From Bacillota bacterium (lineage in GTDB: Bacteria > Eremiobacterota > SpSt-956 > JAKJGF01), in the NCBI GenBank assembly GCA_029555925.1, contig JAKPQU010000235.1, positions 1 through 27,559 of the forward strand: a DNA stretch of 27,559 nt, in the 5' to 3' direction. A program made the translations under genes and the position numbers. Of the stretch, positions 25,053-27,559 are shown one piece after another. The notes under the pieces were generated by a model. The model had not been told where the DNA came from. It worked only from the letters and a program-made list of their open reading frames with translations, and ran no database searches. The first letter of the stretch is position 1, and each line of letters starts with the position of its first letter.

Positions 25053-25631
25053 TTATTTTTCTTCTTCGTATTCTTCCTCTTCGTATTCTTCTTCTTCGTA
25101 TTCTTCTTCTTTTATAGCTTCGGTTTTCTTATTATCATGTACAGCCTCTGTCGTCTTATTTTCATAGTTTATGTCATAATCTGCGACAGTACCTTCTTTT
25201 ATTTTCATTCTGGATTTTTGAAGTATAACCATAATTTTATTAATTTCTTCTTCCAGGCGCGATAAGATTTCATCTGCATATTCGTCTGCACCTTTTATTA
25301 TATTTAACTCTTCTTCTCTGGCTCTGCGCAGTATTTCATTGGCCTGTGTCTGTGCATCTTTATTCAATTCCTGTTCTGACATCATGACATTAGTTTTTTC
25401 TTTTACTTCAGAAACAAGTTTGTCAGCTTTTTCTCTGGCATTTTCTATTATTTGCTGACCTTCTTTGGTAATCCATTTTGCCTGTCTGATTTCTTCCGGC
25501 AAGTTTGTACGCATTTTTTCTATTAAATCAAGAAGCCTGCCGCTGTCGATTACTATTATACCGGTCAGCGGGATCTTATGTTGATTTTTTATGGCTTCTT
25601 GAATTGCATCTAATACTTTGTGAACAGTAAT
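25053..25631 (-). CDS. DivIVA-like coiled-coil protein of the 'ATPase' family, probable ATT start
   Basis: An ATG-based call gives 153 residues from 25514. The frame stays open upstream, and the extra 39 residues (including HKVLDAIQEAIKNQHKIPL and GIIVIDSGRLLDLIEKMR) match what the Clostridia/Moorella family of short coiled-coil proteins has at its N-terminus, followed by LPEEIRQAKWITKEG. The only SD, AAGGAGG, lies eight bases before an ATT at 25631-25629 (ATC is the neighbouring alternative). An in-frame TAA stands just beyond the SD, and no ATG, GTG or TTG is available. The full protein would be 192 residues. It has a long helical central part with ADEYADEILSRLEEEI and an EEEYEEEEYEEEE tail. 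The function is unknown; the family name 'ATPase' in databases has little basis. Confidence 0.75.
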   Translation of the reverse strand: MTVHKVLDAIQEAIKNQHKIPLTGIIVIDSGRLLDLIEKMRTNLPEEIRQAKWITKEGQQIIENAREKADKLVSEVKEKTNVMMSEQELNKDAQTQANEILRRAREEELNIIKGADEYADEILSRLEEEINKIMVILQKSRMKIKEGTVADYDINYENKTTEAVHDNKKTEAIKEEEYEEEEYEEEEYEEEK

Positions 25632-25660
25632 GATACATTCCTCCTTTTATTAACAATTGT

Positions 25661-25690
25661 GATGCGTGACGCGTAACGCCTTACGCAAGG
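25661..25690. repeat. Heptad array between the coiled-coil gene and rsmD
   Basis: GATGCGTGACGCGTAACGCC followed by TTACGCAAGGA reads as four heptads of the CGTRACG flavour with partial mirror symmetry. In Clostridia this gap usually holds coaD, which is absent here. Confidence 0.7.
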
Positions 25691-25710
25691 ACAAATTTTT
25701 ATGCTTGATT

Positions 25711-26268
25711 TCATTCATGAATTCTGGTATAAAATGATAGAAAATTTTGGCCATATTTTATTTTTCTTGTACAATTCAGTTTCCCTATTTGTTCTGAATA
25801 ATCTTTATATACAGGGTGATGTATTACAAGGACACCTGTATCTTTAAGTAATTCTTTTCCCGATAATATTTCCATTATTTCTTCTACATGTAATTCCGGA
25901 AAGGGAGGATCCAGAAATATGATATCAAATGTTCCTTCTATTGTGTTCAGAACTTTAAACACATCACCTTCTATCAGGTTGCTCTGTTTCTCAAATTCAA
26001 GTAATTTTATATTATCTTTTATTATGCGTACTGCTTCGCGATGTTTTTCGATAAAAGTAACATGAGATGCACCGCGACTGATGGCCTCAATGCCTATACT
26101 TGCAGTACCTGAAAAAAGATCTAGACAGACCGCCCCTCTTATTCTATTCTGAATAATATCAAATAATGATTTTTTTATTCTTCCGAGCATAGGACGTACA
26201 TGAAGACCTTTACAGCTCTTTATCTCTCTACCTTTTGCCGTGCCTCCAAGGATTTTTAAATTCCCCAT
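25711..26268 (-). CDS. rsmD: 16S rRNA (guanine966-N2)-methyltransferase RsmD
   Basis: RsmD methylates G966 of 16S rRNA with SAM. The 185-residue protein has KILGGTAKGREIKS at the start, the SAM motif CLDLFSGTASIGIEAISRGA (50-67) and the catalytic DPPF (120-123) in DIIFLDPPFPELH. The usual RPT-x-DRV-x-EALFN motif is altered to RPMLGRIKKSLFDII, which lacks the usual Asp. The coiled-coil gene follows on the same strand. Confidence 0.95.
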   Translation of the reverse strand: MGNLKILGGTAKGREIKSCKGLHVRPMLGRIKKSLFDIIQNRIRGAVCLDLFSGTASIGIEAISRGASHVTFIEKHREAVRIIKDNIKLLEFEKQSNLIEGDVFKVLNTIEGTFDIIFLDPPFPELHVEEIMEILSGKELLKDTGVLVIHHPVYKDYSEQIGKLNCTRKIKYGQNFLSFYTRIHE

Positions 26269-26333
26269 AATATTACGACACCCTTCACTCCGGGGCGTTT
26301 AATAAAACACCCTGGCTCACTCCATATTATATT

Positions 26334-26367
26334 CGTGACGCGTAACGCGTAACGCGTAACGCGAGGA
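26334..26367. repeat. CGTGACG/CGTAACG heptad array
   Basis: CGTGACG followed by three CGTAACG heptads and CGAGGA. The layout is the reverse-orientation counterpart of 16951-16980, sharing the CGAGGA border. Confidence 0.8.
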
Positions 26368-26525
26368 AAGAGACTATTAATAAAGCGCCCCTTGCCACCA
26401 TTCACTAATTTTTTGACAATTATCTCTAAAGGATTTAAAATTCAGTAAGTAGAAAGTCAAAAATTCGACATTCTTTATATTAATCCTTTTATAGTGTATT
26501 TCATAACTTATTAGAATTTAAGTTG

Positions 26526-26587
26526 TCGTGACGCCTAACGCGTAAGGCATGACGGGTTTAATCGCGCATCACGCATTACGCATCACG
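26526..26587. repeat. Heptad array with opposed halves
   Basis: CGTGACG CCTAACG CGTAAGG CATGACG is followed by GGTTTAATCG and then CGCATCA CGCATTA CGCATCA CG. The two halves are complementary at most positions and would form a stem of about 24 bases with mismatches. Confidence 0.8.
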
Positions 26588-26616
26588 AGGTCATTATTTA
26601 TGTATTGTTATGAAAC

Positions 26617-26638
26617 TAACTATAAAACATTATAGTTA
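26617..26638. promoter_or_regulatory. 9-bp palindrome upstream of thiN
   Basis: TAACTATAA (26617-26625) and TTATAGTTA (26630-26638) are perfectly complementary around AACA, about 65 bases before the thiN start. It could be an operator or a leader hairpin; there is no TPP riboswitch-like sequence. Confidence 0.45.
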
Positions 26639-26704
26639 ACTCCGTAACAATTTGCAAATTATTTTTGCGTAGAAATAGAGAAATCAGAAAGGAAGTTTTG
26701 TATT

Positions 26705-27355
26705 TTGAAATTTAAAAGGGCTGTAATTATGGCAGGTGGTATAACAGGGGAGAGAAAATTTTTTTCAAAATTTTTTTCGAAAGATGATTATATAATATGT
26801 GCAGACGGAGGATTGAAAAATGCGGAATATCTGGGAGTGACTCCTGACCTGATAGTAGGGGATATGGATTCTTATGCTGGGAATATTGATAAATTTTCCT
26901 GTAAGGTACTGTCGTTTCCCAGAGAAAAAGATAAGACAGATACGGAACTTGCAATTGAAGTTGCCAGAGATATTTCTCCGGACGAGATCATTATAACAGG
27001 AGCACTCGGCAGACGTTTTGATCACGCTCTCGGAAATGTTCATTTATTATATAAAGGTTTTACTACTGGTATTCCTGTGGTAATTATTGATAGTTATCAG
27101 AGAATTGATCTTGTATGGAAGGATTTGTATATCGACTCCGGTAGTGTCGGCGATGTTGTTTCTCTTATTCCTTTCAGCGGTGAAGTAACAGGTATCGTTA
27201 CATGCGGTTTAAAATATCCTCTTAAGAATGATACTCTTTATGCCGGAGAGACAAGAGGAATAAGTAATGAGATTTTACATATACCCTGTTCCATAAAAGT
27301 AAAGAGCGGATTGCTTCTGGTTATAAGAAATTTTATCTGTGATGAGCAGAAGTAA
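26705..27355 (+). CDS. thiN: Thiamine pyrophosphokinase
   Basis: ThiN transfers pyrophosphate from ATP to thiamine to make TPP. The 216-residue protein has family motifs: IICADGGLKNAEYLGVTPDLIVGDMDS (GDMDS 52-56), the SFPREKDKTDTELAIE stretch (DKTDTE 76-81) and TGALGRRFDHALGN (GRRFDH 102-107). The start is TTG at 26705 with AAAGGAAG about ten bases upstream. The C-terminal part (GDVVSLIPFSGEVTGI, GLKYPL, RGISNE) is the vitamin-binding domain. The 3' end overlaps the left arm of palindromic element copy B. Confidence 0.95.
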   Translation: MKFKRAVIMAGGITGERKFFSKFFSKDDYIICADGGLKNAEYLGVTPDLIVGDMDSYAGNIDKFSCKVLSFPREKDKTDTELAIEVARDISPDEIIITGALGRRFDHALGNVHLLYKGFTTGIPVVIIDSYQRIDLVWKDLYIDSGSVGDVVSLIPFSGEVTGIVTCGLKYPLKNDTLYAGETRGISNEILHIPCSIKVKSGLLLVIRNFICDEQK

Positions 27356-27425
27356 TACTGATGCCGTGATGTGTAATGCATGACGGGAGAAAGACCTTTA
27401 TTACATACTTATGGTCAGATCCATA
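27343..27425. repeat. Palindromic element, copy B
   Basis: TGAGCAGAAGTAATAC, heptads CGTGATG TGTAATG CATGACG (27365-27385), then GGAGAAAGACCTTTATTACATACTTATGGTCA. The order of blocks equals copy A (16248-16342). The right 48 bases match 40 of 48, and copy B has one heptad fewer. Its left arm overlaps the last codons and stop of thiN. Confidence 0.65.
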
Positions 27426-27559
27426 AAAATTTGCTTTTTTTTCTGTAATTTGGTAAACTAGCACGGAAGAACGAATTAATTTTTTCTTCTGGAGCTTTTC
27501 GACTGAATAAAGTTATGAAAATTATTTATAGCTAGTTTTATTCATAAATAATGGCCTCG

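Larger units (their letters stand above)
26269..26704. other. 436-base divergent gap with repeats and palindromes
   Basis: No gene is visible between divergent rsmD and thiN. In order it holds an imperfect hairpin (26290-26315, CCGGGGCGTTT facing AAACACCCTGG), a CGTGACG/CGTAACG array (26334-26367), a loose 8-bp inverted repeat AAAGGATT/AATCCTTT (26428-26435 and 26482-26489), a second array with opposed halves (26526-26587) and a 9-bp palindrome (26617-26638). TTGACA occurs at 26413-26418 but has no clear -10. Promoters for both genes should lie here; I cannot pick them. Confidence 0.6.

Overview
This is an AT-rich bacterial chromosomal segment. It is dominated by a conserved housekeeping cluster whose order (dprA-topA-trmFO-hslV-hslU, then rpsB-tsf-pyrH-frr-uppS-cdsA-dxr-rseP) is typical of Firmicutes and related Gram-positive or candidate lineages. 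TTG starts are frequent (rpsB, tsf, cdsA, rseP, the tubulin-like gene, thiN), EF-Ts is the short form, and there is an rsmD plus coiled-coil 'ATPase' pair of Clostridia type. I cannot place the organism below this level; an uncultured relative of the low-GC Gram-positives is my best guess. There is no integrase, phage gene or complete IS.

Layout. 80-7090: DNA uptake/recombination (dprA), topoisomerase I, tRNA methylation (trmFO) and the HslVU protease. 7099-14841: a sigma70-like promoter, then ribosomal protein S2, EF-Ts, UMP kinase, ribosome recycling factor, UppS, CdsA, Dxr and a site-2 protease that carries a frameshift. 14851-16212: a GNAT acetyltransferase and a solitary MacB/LolD-type ABC ATPase. 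16539-22237: a probable operon of a small membrane protein, a 979-residue tubulin/FtsZ-like (Tub_2-type) protein, a membrane-anchored VWA protein and an FHA protein with a zinc ribbon and long PVEETP repeats. 22251-22441: consensus promoter, initiator tRNA and hairpins. 22462-24972: a fold-II PLP enzyme of unknown function and a zinc-ribbon coiled-coil protein. 25053-26268 (minus strand): the coiled-coil protein with a probable ATT start, and rsmD. 26705-27355: thiamine pyrophosphokinase.

The intergenic DNA is as notable as the genes. At least a dozen short arrays with a 7-base period occur between genes, in a few sequence flavours (GTGAANN/TCACTAN, CGTRACG/TCACGCA, AGAGTTT/AAACCAT, GCTGANN). 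Several face an inverted array and can fold, and several touch stop codons. There are also a MITE-like element with 13-bp inverted ends and 7-bp flanking direct repeats, a 75-bp dispersed repeat in two copies, a 51-bp palindrome-cored repeat in two copies, and a larger palindromic element in two copies. In several genes (frr, uppS, the FHA gene, perhaps hslV) a hairpin or repeat lies between a good Shine-Dalgarno sequence and the start codon.

The best candidate for a little-described system is the tubulin-like/VWA/FHA operon. It combines a possible cytoskeletal GTPase, a metal-dependent adhesion-type domain on the membrane and a phosphothreonine-binding adaptor. The downstream zinc-ribbon protein shares the adaptor's exact cysteine spacing.
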